Shown in pieces: positions 16,353 to 24,268 of a stretch of 59,047 bases of DNA. The notes beneath the pieces were generated by a model. It did no database searches, was not told the origin of the DNA, and was given only the letters and a program-made list of their open reading frames with translations. Made by a program: the position numbers and the translations under genes. The first letter of the stretch is position 1; the number at the start of each line of letters is the position of its first letter. The DNA is from Nocardioides albidus (GTDB taxonomy: Bacteria > Actinomycetota > Actinomycetes > Propionibacteriales > Nocardioidaceae): positions 121,781 through 180,827 of the forward strand of contig NZ_VDMP01000025.1 of NCBI RefSeq assembly GCF_006335005.1, in the 5' to 3' direction.

Positions 16353-16604
16353 ATGGCCCACCCCGTCAGCCCGTCGCAACTCCGGCAGGACATCTACCGG
16401 TTGATCGACCGCGTCATCGACACGGGTGAGCCGCTGGAGATCGAGCGGAAGGGCCACCGGCTGCGGCTCATCGCCGACGAGCCGGTCGACCGTCTGTCCC
16501 GGATCAGCGGCAACCCAGCGGCGGTGGTGGGCGATCCTGACGACCTGATCAGCATGGACTGGTCGGCAGAGTGGAGCGCCGACCACGCTCTGGACCCGCA
16601 GTGA
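16353..16604 (+). CDS. Phd/YefM-type antitoxin
   Basis: An 83-residue antitoxin. The N-terminal two thirds, VSPSQLRQDIYRLIDRVIDT followed by GEPLEIERKGHRLRLI, has the Phd/YefM DNA-binding fold. The C-terminal tail is acidic and Trp-rich, as expected for the toxin-neutralising segment. The ATG follows GAGGAC. Its stop overlaps the toxin GTG by four bases, the usual arrangement for coupled antitoxin-toxin synthesis. Confidence 0.82.
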   Translation: MAHPVSPSQLRQDIYRLIDRVIDTGEPLEIERKGHRLRLIADEPVDRLSRISGNPAAVVGDPDDLISMDWSAEWSADHALDPQ

Positions 16605-17002
16605 CAGCACTCCACTTGGACACCCATGTCGTGGTGTGGCTCTACATCGAACGTCACGACAAGATCCCCCCGGATACCCGGGCGCGCATCTCCAGAGAAC
16701 CCGTGCGCCACTCACCGATCGTCCGGCTCGAGCTCGCCTACCTTCAGGAGATCGGTCGGCTCACCGACTCTCCCGACCAGGTCCTCGGCGAGCTCGATTC
16801 CGCGCTGGGGCTGACCGAGACCACGCACCCGTTCGGGCATGTCGTGGACAAGGCCGCTCACCCGATCCTCGGGCAGCCCTGGTTCACCCGTGACCCGTTC
16901 GATCGCCTCATCGTGGCAACCGCACTCGCCGAGAAGTCGCTGCTGGTGACGGGGGACGCGCGCATCCGGGAACACCTGCCGGACCACACGATCTGGGATT
17001 GA
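16601..17002 (+). CDS. PIN-domain toxin (VapC-like ribonuclease)
   Basis: A 133-residue PIN-domain nuclease. The acidic active-site residues are present: D7 in HLDTHVVVWL, E44 in VRLELAYL, D101 in DPFDRLIVATAL and D119 in LLVTGDARI. The toxin should therefore be active as a Mg-dependent RNase unless bound by the upstream antitoxin. The RNA target cannot be read from sequence. Confidence 0.85.
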   Translation: MTALHLDTHVVVWLYIERHDKIPPDTRARISREPVRHSPIVRLELAYLQEIGRLTDSPDQVLGELDSALGLTETTHPFGHVVDKAAHPILGQPWFTRDPFDRLIVATALAEKSLLVTGDARIREHLPDHTIWD

Positions 17003-17034
17003 CCCGTTCGACGTCCGGCGAGTGGCGCTCGAGG

Positions 17035-17955
17035 TCACCAGGTGACGGCGTCGCAGGCCGCTGAACGGTGGCCCTCGACCTGCAGCGTCGCGTGCTCGAT
17101 CGCGAACTGCTCGCGCAGCAGCAGCTGACCCCGGCGCAGCACGCTCGCCCCGTCGGCGCCCTCGACGAGGACGAGGTGGGCGGTCGCGACGTTCATCCCG
17201 GAGGTGAGGGTCCACGCGTGCAGGTCGTGGACGTCGCAGACGCCCTCGATGGCGCCGAGCGCACCGGTCACGGTGTCGATGTCCACGCCGGCCGGCACGT
17301 GCTGCCCGAGCACGGCGAGCACCTCGCGGCCGAGCAGCACCGCGCGGACGGCGACGAAGGCGCCGATGAGGAAGGCCGCGACCGCGTCCCACACGCCGTG
17401 GCCGGTCGCGACGATCAGCACGCCCGCCACCAGCACCCCGACGCTGCCCGCGGTGTCGGCGACCACCTCGAGATAGGCGCCCTTGACGTTGAGCGACTCC
17501 TGCGCGCCGCCGCGCAGCAGGGCCATCGCGACGAGGTTGACCACCAGCCCGAGCAGGCCGACGAGCAGCATCGGCCCGGCCGCGATCTCCGGGTCCTCGC
17601 CGATCCGGCCGATCGCGGCGACCACGACGTAGACCGCGACGCCGAGCATCATCAGCACCGCGAGGCCGGAGGCGAACACCTCCGCGCGATACGAGCCATA
17701 GGTACGACGACCGGTGCTGTCCGCGCGGGTGGCGATCTTGGTCGCGACCAGGGCCGCACCGAGGGTCACGACGTCGGCGGCCATGTGCCCGGCGTCGGAG
17801 ATCAGCGCGAGGGAGCCGCTGACCAGGCCGACGACGAGCTCGACGACGAAGAAGGCCGCGATCAGCCCGAACGAGACGCTGAGCCGCCAGCGGTGGCGTC
17901 CGCCGGCGTGCCCGGCCGCGCTGTCACCGTGTCCGTGTCCGTGCCCGACGCCCAT
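17035..17955 (-). CDS. Cation diffusion facilitator (ZitB/CzcD-like metal exporter)
   Basis: A 306-residue metal/proton antiporter with six membrane segments and a C-terminal cytoplasmic domain. A His-rich N-terminus (GVGHGHGHGD) is typical. The TM2 metal site is intact as SDAGHMAADV (HxxxD). The TM5 partner site reads YLEVVADTAGS, with Glu where most zinc CDFs have His. The C-terminal domain has CDVHDLHAWTLTSGMNVATAHL. The ATG follows AGAGGA at six bases; longer upstream frames are artefacts. The metal could be zinc, cadmium or another divalent ion. Confidence 0.88.
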   Translation of the reverse strand: MGVGHGHGHGDSAAGHAGGRHRWRLSVSFGLIAAFFVVELVVGLVSGSLALISDAGHMAADVVTLGAALVATKIATRADSTGRRTYGSYRAEVFASGLAVLMMLGVAVYVVVAAIGRIGEDPEIAAGPMLLVGLLGLVVNLVAMALLRGGAQESLNVKGAYLEVVADTAGSVGVLVAGVLIVATGHGVWDAVAAFLIGAFVAVRAVLLGREVLAVLGQHVPAGVDIDTVTGALGAIEGVCDVHDLHAWTLTSGMNVATAHLVLVEGADGASVLRRGQLLLREQFAIEHATLQVEGHRSAACDAVTW

Positions 17956-18016
17956 CACCGGTCCTCTCTCCGGGGCCACGCTACAGACGTATCCTCGGGT
18001 TCGTGATGACGCCGTG

Positions 18017-18805
18017 ATGATGCGACCGGCCGAGCTCGAGGGCGTGCGCGCCGGCACCGTCGACCTCGCCTTCCGCCGCTGGGACCGCCCCCGGGTCAAG
18101 GTCGGGACGCGCCTGCGCACGGCGGTCGGGGTGATCGAGGTGACGAGCGTCGAGGAGGTCGCGCTCTCCCGGCTGCGCGCCGAGGACGCCCGCCGCGCCG
18201 GGGCCGCCTCGCTGACCGCGCTCAAGGACGCGCTGGCCGCGCGCCCGGACCGCCCGGTCTTCCGGGTCGGCCTGCGCTACGGCGGCACCGACCCTCGCGA
18301 GACGCTGCGCAACGAGATCCCCGAGCCGGGCGAGATCACCACGATCCTCGCCGGCCTCGACCGCCTCGACGCCGCCTCGCCGATCGGCCCGTGGACCCGG
18401 GACACCCTGCGGATCATCGACCGCCACCCGGAGGTCCGCGCCCCCGACCTGGCCGCGCAGTTGGGCCGGGAGACACCAGACTTCAAGAAGGACGTGCGCA
18501 AGCTCAAGGAGCGCGGACTGACCGAGTCGCTGGCCATCGGCTACCGCCTCTCCCCACGCGGCGAGACCGTCCTCGACCACGAGGACGGCCCGCGCGAGCG
18601 CGCCCCGCGTCGTACCGGAACGCCGCTGCCCCGCACCATCGGCGCCCCCGCCACCCGCGCCCTGCGCGCCGTCGACGTGCACACGCTCGAGGCGGTCAGC
18701 GGCTGGCGCCGCGAGGACCTGGCCGCCCTGCACGGAGTCGGCCCGATCGCGCTCGACCGGCTGGAGGCGGCGATGGCGGAGATGGGTCTCGGCTATGCGT
18801 CCTGA
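18017..18805 (+). CDS. ASCH-like, HTH and helix-hairpin-helix protein, unknown function
   Basis: A 262-residue soluble protein of no named family. Residues 1-100 look like an ASCH (PUA-like) RNA-binding fold, seen as VDLAFRRWDRPRVKVGTRLR and GVIEVTSVEEV. Residues about 135-185 look like a winged helix (RIIDRHPEVRAPDLAAQLGR, then DFKKDVRKLKERGL). The C-terminus ends in a helix-hairpin-helix (EDLAALHGVGPIALDRLEAAM). Three nucleic-acid-binding modules in one chain suggest a role on RNA or DNA. The start could be GTG 18014 or either ATG at 18017/18020. It overlaps the DUF305 gene by 11 bases. Confidence 0.75.
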   Translation: MMRPAELEGVRAGTVDLAFRRWDRPRVKVGTRLRTAVGVIEVTSVEEVALSRLRAEDARRAGAASLTALKDALAARPDRPVFRVGLRYGGTDPRETLRNEIPEPGEITTILAGLDRLDAASPIGPWTRDTLRIIDRHPEVRAPDLAAQLGRETPDFKKDVRKLKERGLTESLAIGYRLSPRGETVLDHEDGPRERAPRRTGTPLPRTIGAPATRALRAVDVHTLEAVSGWRREDLAALHGVGPIALDRLEAAMAEMGLGYAS

Positions 18806-19445
18806 GCGCGGACGCACGCGCCGCCGCCTCGCCTGCGCGGCCGGCGCCGTCGCGCTCGCCGCGGGCCTCGTCGGCTGCGGCGACGACGGGGGGCACGACG
18901 ATCACCGCGAGCCGGCGGCGATCGAGACGGCCCGCAACGGCGACGTGTTCAACACCGCCGACGTCGAGTTCGCGACGATGATGATCCCGCACCACGCGCA
19001 GGCGCTGCAGATGGCGCTGATGGCGCAGGACCGGCCGCTGTCGCCCGAGTTGCGCGCGCTGGTCGACCAGATCCAGGCCGCCCAGACGCCCGAGGTCGAG
19101 ACCATGACCACCTGGCTCACCGACTGGGACAAGGAGATCCCGCCGACCTCGATGGACCACGTCCACGGCGGGCACCACGGCGAAGGGGCCGAGATGCCCG
19201 AGGACATGGCCACCATGCCGGGGATGATGAGCACCGAGCGGATGGAGGAGCTCGAGGACTCCTCCGACACCGCGTTCCCCGAGCTCTGGATGACGATGAT
19301 GATCGAGCACCACGAGGGCGCGATCACGATGGCCCGGACCGAGCAGGAGGACGGCCGGTTCGCCGACGCGATCGCGCTCGCGGAGTCGATCGAGGAGGCC
19401 CAGGCGGCCGAGATCGACACGATGGAGGACCTGCTCGGCGAATGA
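18795..19445 (+). CDS. DUF305 lipoprotein
   Basis: A 216-residue exported lipoprotein with lipobox LVGC (Cys28). It carries two DUF305 repeats, marked by FATMMIPHHAQALQMALMA and WMTMMIEHHEGAITMARTE. These paired His and the Met-rich middle (GGHHGEGAEMPEDMATMPGM) suggest metal binding, often copper. DUF305 proteins have a ferritin-like four-helix fold. The role here is unknown; the start overlaps the previous gene. Confidence 0.88.
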   Translation: MRPERGRTRRRLACAAGAVALAAGLVGCGDDGGHDDHREPAAIETARNGDVFNTADVEFATMMIPHHAQALQMALMAQDRPLSPELRALVDQIQAAQTPEVETMTTWLTDWDKEIPPTSMDHVHGGHHGEGAEMPEDMATMPGMMSTERMEELEDSSDTAFPELWMTMMIEHHEGAITMARTEQEDGRFADAIALAESIEEAQAAEIDTMEDLLGE

Positions 19446-19457
19446 GCCGGGCGGGGA

Positions 19458-19484
19458 TGTCACATCCCGCCACGCAGCGGTGTC
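19458..19484 (+). promoter_or_regulatory. ECF41-type promoter before the CMD/sigma operon
   Basis: TGTCACA (19458-19464), a 16-base spacer and TGTC (19481-19484) match the published ECF41 consensus TGTCACA-n16-CGTC with one mismatch. The expected start point is about 30 bases before the ATG of the next gene. The sigma factor encoded downstream is itself ECF41-like, so the operon is probably autoregulated. Confidence 0.65.
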
Positions 19485-19519
19485 TTCATGTCGACCACCC
19501 CCCCACGAAGGAGGACGAC

Positions 19520-20122
19520 ATGAGCACCACCTCGACCGTCACCGCCCGCATCCCCGCCGCCCCGATCACCGGCCTGTACGGCGCGCTGGTCAAGAGGTTC
19601 GCCGGCCGGATGTTCGGCCGGGTGCCGGAGTCGCTCGGCGTGCTGTGGCACCACCTGCCGGCCCTCAAGGCGAGCATGGCCTACGGCCAGAAGCTGCAGA
19701 AGTGGGACGAGTGCGACGAGACGCTCAAGACCTACGCGCACATGGCCGTCGCCTCCCTGGTCGGCTGCTCGTGGTGCCTGGACTTCAACTACTTCATGGC
19801 ACGCGACAAGGGCCTCGACGAGGACATGGCGCGCGAGGTGCCGCGCTGGCGCGAGTCCGACGTGTTCAGCCCGTTGGAGCGGCAGGTGATGGAGTACGCC
19901 GAGGCGGCCAGCCTGACGCCGCCGACGGTCACCGACGAGATGGTCGAGCCGCTGCTCGCCGCCCTCGGCCCGGCCGGGCTGATCGAGCTGACCAACGTGA
20001 TCGGGTTCGCCAACCTGACCACCCGGTCCAACGTCGCGCTGGGCATCGAGTCCGAGGGCTTCGCGGCGGCCTGCGGCATGAGGCCGCTGGCCGAGCGGCC
20101 CGCCGTAGGCTCGCCGGCATGA
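19520..20122 (+). CDS. Carboxymuconolactone decarboxylase/AhpD-like protein
   Basis: A 200-residue all-helical protein with the CMD/AhpD redox motif, seen as SLVGCSWCLDFNYFMA (CxxC followed by an acidic residue). This suggests alkylhydroperoxidase-like thiol chemistry rather than lactone decarboxylation. AAGGAGG lies eight bases before the ATG. The stop overlaps the sigma gene by ATGA. CMD genes beside ECF41 sigma factors are a known conserved pairing, and this gene is the expected main target of that sigma. Confidence 0.9.
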   Translation: MSTTSTVTARIPAAPITGLYGALVKRFAGRMFGRVPESLGVLWHHLPALKASMAYGQKLQKWDECDETLKTYAHMAVASLVGCSWCLDFNYFMARDKGLDEDMAREVPRWRESDVFSPLERQVMEYAEAASLTPPTVTDEMVEPLLAALGPAGLIELTNVIGFANLTTRSNVALGIESEGFAAACGMRPLAERPAVGSPA

Positions 20123-21012
20123 GCGGAGCCGACCCCTTCGTCACCCACCGCAGCCTGCTCTTCACCGTCGCCTACGAGATGCTCGGCTCGGCGGCCGACG
20201 CCGAGGACGTCGTACAGGAGACCTGGCTGCGGTGGGCCGACCGCCTCGCTCAGGAGGACGCGACGCCGGTGCAGGAGCCGCGCGCCTATCTGGTGCGGAT
20301 CGTCACCCGTCAGGCGCTCAACCGGCTGCGCACCCTGTCGCGCCGGCGCGAGGAGTACGTCGGCGAGTGGCTGCCCGAGCCGCTGCTCACCGCGCCCGAC
20401 GTGGCCGAGGACGTCGAGCTCGCCGACAGCGTGTCGATGGCGATGCTCACCGTGCTCGAGACCCTGGGGCCCACCGAGCGGGCGGTGTTCGTGCTGCGCG
20501 AGGTGTTCGAGCTGCCGTACGACGAGATCGCGACCGCCGTCGGCAAGACGTCGGCCGCGGTCCGCCAGATCGCGACCCGGGCCCGCAACCACGTGGCGGC
20601 TCGTCGGCCGCGGGTCGACGTCGACCGCGCCGAGCAGCAGGCCGTCGTCGAGCGCTTCCTCGCCGCGGTGCAGGGCGGCGACCTGCAGGGCCTGCTCGAC
20701 GCCCTCGCCCCTGACGTGGTCCTGCTCGCCGACCACGGCGGGGTCGCTCAGGCGATCCGCAAGCCGCTGCACGGCGCCGAGCCGGTGGCTCGTCTGCTGG
20801 CGAACTTCGCCACCTTCGCACCCGACGGCGTCGTGGAGCCGGTGTGGATCAACGGCAGCCTCGGCGCGCGGATCGACGCTCGCGGCGAGGTCACGGCGGT
20901 CAGCCTGGAGTTCGAGGACGGCCGGATCACCCGGATCCTCGTGGTGCGCAACCCGGCCAAGCTGACCTCGCTGAGCGAGGAGATCGCGCTCAGCCGGGCT
21001 GCGCAGGAGTAG
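20119..21012 (+). CDS. sigJ: ECF41-family RNA polymerase sigma factor (SigJ-like)
   Basis: A 297-residue sigma factor. Region 2 (LLFTVAYEMLGSAADAEDVV) and region 4 (LPYDEIATAVGKTSAAVRQI) are complete. A C-terminal SnoaL/NTF2-like domain (about 175-297) replaces a separate anti-sigma factor. The ECF41 marks in that domain are modified: the linker DGGGK appears as DHGGV, and the late NPDKL as NPAKL. The upstream CMD gene and TGTCACA-type promoter fit ECF41 biology. The symbol follows the usual naming of this group. Confidence 0.88.
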   Translation: MSGADPFVTHRSLLFTVAYEMLGSAADAEDVVQETWLRWADRLAQEDATPVQEPRAYLVRIVTRQALNRLRTLSRRREEYVGEWLPEPLLTAPDVAEDVELADSVSMAMLTVLETLGPTERAVFVLREVFELPYDEIATAVGKTSAAVRQIATRARNHVAARRPRVDVDRAEQQAVVERFLAAVQGGDLQGLLDALAPDVVLLADHGGVAQAIRKPLHGAEPVARLLANFATFAPDGVVEPVWINGSLGARIDARGEVTAVSLEFEDGRITRILVVRNPAKLTSLSEEIALSRAAQE

Positions 21013-21045
21013 CGCAGCAGCAGTTCCGGCGGCACGGCCGCCTCG

Positions 21046-21153
21046 TCACGCGACCAGTGCCGCGTTCCTGACCAGCGTCGCCAGTGCCTCGCGTCCGCTG
21101 GCGAAGTCTGGTGCCGCGCCCCGCGCCTCGGCCGCCGCGATGGGCTCCGTCAT
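21046..21153 (-). CDS. Possible 35-residue coupled ORF
   Basis: A tiny reading frame of 35 codons (MTEPIAAAEARGAAPDF at its start, LVRNAALVA at its end) whose ATG overlaps the stop of the hydroxybutyrate dehydrogenase by ATGA. I recognise no family. It could be the last, very small gene of the catabolic operon, the N-terminal stump of a lost gene, or chance. The coupling overlap is the only positive sign. Confidence 0.3.
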   Translation of the reverse strand: MTEPIAAAEARGAAPDFASGREALATLVRNAALVA

Positions 21154-21896
21154 TGTGCGGTCCAGCCTCCGTCGATCACGAAGGACGTCCCCGTGGCCAT
21201 CCGGGCCGAGTCGGACACGAGCCAGCTCACGCACTGGGCGATGTCATCGATCTCGATCATCTTCTTGATCGCGTTGCGCTCGAGGAAGACCGACGCAGCG
21301 ACCTCCTCCTCGGGGATCCCGTGCACCTCCGCCTGCTCGGCGATCTGGTCCCTCACGATGGCGGTCATCACATAGCCGGGGTTCACACAGTTGCTGGTCA
21401 CCCCGTGCGGGCCCCCCTCGGCGGCGGTCACCTTGGAGAGGCCCTCCAGCGCGTGCTTGGCCGTCACGTAGGCGACCTTGTACGGCGACGCACGCAGTCC
21501 GTGCACCGAGGACACGTTCACGATCCGCCCCCAGTTGCCGGCGTACATGTGGGGCAACGCGGCGCGGATCAGCAGGAACGGGGCTTCGACCATGATCCGC
21601 TGCATCTGTCGGAAGCGCTCGGGGTCGAACGCCTCGATGGGCGCGACCGTCTGCACACCCGCGTTGTTGACCAGGATGTCGACCGGCAGGCTCAGCGACT
21701 CGAGCCGTGCGGTGTCGCTCAGATCGATCGCCCAGGCCTCGCCGTCGATGGAGGCGGCCACCGCCTCGGCGCGGTCACCGTCGATGTCGGCGACCGTGAC
21801 CTTCGCGCCACGGCTCGCGAGGAGACGTGAGACCGCCTCGCCGATACCGCCACCGGCCCCGGTGACGAGGGCCGAGCGACCGTCGAGGTCCAGCAT
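21150..21896 (-). CDS. 3-hydroxybutyrate dehydrogenase-like short-chain dehydrogenase
   Basis: A 248-residue SDR. The NAD motif is VTGAGGGIGEAVSRLLASRG, the catalytic residues are in NVSSVHGLRASPYKVAYVTAKHA (Ser, Tyr, Lys), and NNAG is present. The stretch NCVNPGYVMTAIVRDQI and the insert VHGIPEEEVAASVFLERNAI closely resemble D-3-hydroxybutyrate dehydrogenase. It would interconvert a 3-hydroxyacid and a 3-ketoacid near the end of the operon pathway. The true substrate may be a related hydroxyacid. Confidence 0.85.
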   Translation of the reverse strand: MLDLDGRSALVTGAGGGIGEAVSRLLASRGAKVTVADIDGDRAEAVAASIDGEAWAIDLSDTARLESLSLPVDILVNNAGVQTVAPIEAFDPERFRQMQRIMVEAPFLLIRAALPHMYAGNWGRIVNVSSVHGLRASPYKVAYVTAKHALEGLSKVTAAEGGPHGVTSNCVNPGYVMTAIVRDQIAEQAEVHGIPEEEVAASVFLERNAIKKMIEIDDIAQCVSWLVSDSARMATGTSFVIDGGWTAQ

Positions 21897-21932
21897 GGTT
21901 CGACTCCTTCTGCAGGATTCAGGGTGGATGGT

Positions 21933-23102
21933 TCACGCGGTGACGGTGGTCGTCAGCCGCGTGGTGACGTCCGTGCCGAGGGCGCGGTGCGCGTAGCAGG
22001 TGTTCGCTGCGGCCACGAGCAGCGAGCGGGTCTGGTCCTCGTCGATGTCGCCGCGCAGGAAGAGGTGGGTGTCGAGGGGCAGCGTCTCGGCGGTGGTGTC
22101 GTCGGCGAGGTGGGTGCTGACCTGGACCAGGCGCGGGCGAGTGATGGACAACCGTCGCACGTCGGCGTACCGGCACAGCTGCGTGTGGTAGCAGAAGGCC
22201 ACCCCGACCGCGAAGTAGGTCAGCGGGCTGGGCGCGCACCGGTTGCCGGGGTCGACGACCAGCCGCCACCGGTCGCCGGCCGCCTCCGGGAACCCGACGG
22301 TGACCGCGACCAGGTCGGATCCGAAGTCGTACTCGCCGGTGGCATGGACATGCCAGGCGACGGCTCCGGTCTGGTCGTCCGACAGGGTGGCGGTGCCGCC
22401 ACCGCCGGGATGGGCGGTCAGTACGTCGACCGGTGCGGTCTCCGTGTCGACCGGGACCGGACGGTCGGCATGGGTGAGGAACGGGTCGGCCTGGCGGTCG
22501 CCCCGCGACGCCGGCAGCCCGGACACGATCGTCGGCCTTCCGTTGGTCGTGAGGGCGAAGGTGCCCTCGCTGGTCCGCGCCATGGCCGCGTTGGCGGGCG
22601 ACGTGGCCAGGGCGCGCCGCACCACCGCGTCGACCCGATCGGCCGGTGCCGCGGACTCGACCCGGATGTCCCAGGTCAGGTCGAAGACCAGCCCGACCGC
22701 CTCGCCACGCGCGAACGAGCCCTGTGAGGCGAAGCCCTGGGTGACGGTCACCTCCAGCCTCGACAGCGTCACCCCCTCGGCGGCCGCCAGGGCCGCGATC
22801 CGGGTGGTCACGTCGGCATGCAGGCCGGCACCCCAGTGCTGGAGCGGCGCCGGGGCCAGTCCGGTGCCGCCGAGGTAGGTGCCCTCGTCGGCGACCAGGC
22901 GCCAGACGCGGCCGGTCGTGGTGTCCTCGACCAGGCCCTCCTTCTGGAAGCGACCGAGTCCCATCACCTCGCAGCGGAGGGTGGTCTCTCGACGGGTCCG
23001 CTCGTCGCCGGCGACCGGCCGGCCGGCTGCGGACACGAAGGCGAGCGGATGGGGCGACGTGGCGAGGTCGAGGTCCGGGGCCCCGGGTGCTGATGCGTTC
23101 AT
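21933..23102 (-). CDS. Tandem OsmC-domain protein
   Basis: A 389-residue protein with two OsmC-like halves. The first (about 45-190) has APAPLQHWGAGLHADVTTRI at the place where OsmC proteins carry the first peroxidatic Cys, but the Cys is absent. The second half (about 215-389) has PSPLTYFAVGVAFCYHTQLC with Cys residues kept. It may therefore act as one thiol-active unit built from a dead and a live domain. The ATG overlaps the thiolase stop (ATGA), so it belongs to the catabolic operon. Protection against peroxides or reactive acyl intermediates is possible but unproved. Confidence 0.75.
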   Translation of the reverse strand: MNASAPGAPDLDLATSPHPLAFVSAAGRPVAGDERTRRETTLRCEVMGLGRFQKEGLVEDTTTGRVWRLVADEGTYLGGTGLAPAPLQHWGAGLHADVTTRIAALAAAEGVTLSRLEVTVTQGFASQGSFARGEAVGLVFDLTWDIRVESAAPADRVDAVVRRALATSPANAAMARTSEGTFALTTNGRPTIVSGLPASRGDRQADPFLTHADRPVPVDTETAPVDVLTAHPGGGGTATLSDDQTGAVAWHVHATGEYDFGSDLVAVTVGFPEAAGDRWRLVVDPGNRCAPSPLTYFAVGVAFCYHTQLCRYADVRRLSITRPRLVQVSTHLADDTTAETLPLDTHLFLRGDIDEDQTRSLLVAAANTCYAHRALGTDVTTRLTTTVTA

Positions 23103-24268
23103 GATCGGTCGGCCGCGAGAATCGTGACGTGGTTGGCGACCGCCAGACCGCCCATGTTGTGGACCGCGCCCATCCGGGCGCCCTCGATCTGGACGCCGGG
23201 GAAGGTGCCGGTCAGCTGCATCGCCACCGACACGTGCTGGGAGACACCGGTCGCGCCGACCGGGTGTCCCTTCGACTTCAGGCCGCCGGACGGGTTGACG
23301 GGCAGTGCCCCGCCAGGCAGCACGACTCCGTCGGCGAGCGCCCGTCGGCCCTCGCCGCGCGGAGCGAGCCCGAGCACCTCGTACATCAGCAGCTCGGCGA
23401 TCGTGAAGCAGTCGTGCAGCTCGACGAGGTCGAGGTCACCGGTCGTGACGCCGGCGTCCTTCATCGCCCTGTTCCAGGCCAGCTCGGTGGCCGCGAAGGC
23501 CAACGGGTCGCGGCGCGCTCGGGGCAGGTGGTCGTTGGCCGACCCCCACCCGGCCACCCGGACCGGCGCGTGCCGGGTCGAGGTCGGCTCGAGTCCGAGG
23601 ACCAGCGCCGCGGCACCGTCGGAGACCGGCGAGCAGTCGGTACGCCGCAGCGGCGCCGCCACCATCGGGTTGCCCTCGGACGTGGTCGAGCAGAACTCCT
23701 CGCCCAGGTCCTTGCGCAGCTGGGCGAACGGGTTGGCCGCGCCGAGCCGGTGACTCTTCGCCGCGATGGCGCCGAGGGTGTCCCCCCCCGGCCCGTGGCG
23801 TCGTTCGTACTCCTGCGCGACCTCGGCGAACAGGCCCGCGAACCCGGTGCTGGACTCGGCGCCGGCCAGGTCGTAGTCGGCGCCCAGCAGGGCGGAGCCG
23901 ACGGTCGATGCGGGGATGCCGGTCATCTTCTCGGCACCGATGACCAGCACCTTCCGCGCCCGCCCCGCCAGGAGATGGGCCAGGCCGGTGTGCACCGCGG
24001 CGGACCCCGAGGCGCAGGCGTTCTCGGTGCGCAGGGCCGGGACTCCGAAGAGGCCGTCGTCGATCTGCAGCGGGAGCGAGGAGGGGAACCCCAGGGGGTG
24101 CATGCCGGAGTTGAACTGGCCGACCACCACCAGGTCGATCTGGTCGGGCGCCACGTCGGCGTCGTCGAGGGCCCCGCGGCCGGCGTCGACGATCAGCGAC
24201 TCCAGCGTGGCGTCGGGCTGCTTGCCGAAGGCCGTGTGGCTCCAGCCGAGGACCAGGGGTCGCGCCAT
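23099..24268 (-). CDS. Thiolase-family acyl-CoA acetyltransferase
   Basis: A 389-residue thiolase of the lipid-transfer (SCP-x-like) branch. The nucleophile is Cys85 in RTENACASGSAAVH. The second part has LVELHDCFTIAELLMYE and GLKSKGHPVGATGVSQ with the catalytic His, and ends with GAVHNMGGLAVANHVTIL. It should cleave a 3-ketoacyl-CoA with CoA. Starting at 24268 its ATG shares one base with the stop of the hydrolase upstream. It fits a beta-oxidation-like step after the acyl-CoA ligase. Confidence 0.88.
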   Translation of the reverse strand: MARPLVLGWSHTAFGKQPDATLESLIVDAGRGALDDADVAPDQIDLVVVGQFNSGMHPLGFPSSLPLQIDDGLFGVPALRTENACASGSAAVHTGLAHLLAGRARKVLVIGAEKMTGIPASTVGSALLGADYDLAGAESSTGFAGLFAEVAQEYERRHGPGGDTLGAIAAKSHRLGAANPFAQLRKDLGEEFCSTTSEGNPMVAAPLRRTDCSPVSDGAAALVLGLEPTSTRHAPVRVAGWGSANDHLPRARRDPLAFAATELAWNRAMKDAGVTTGDLDLVELHDCFTIAELLMYEVLGLAPRGEGRRALADGVVLPGGALPVNPSGGLKSKGHPVGATGVSQHVSVAMQLTGTFPGVQIEGARMGAVHNMGGLAVANHVTILAADRS

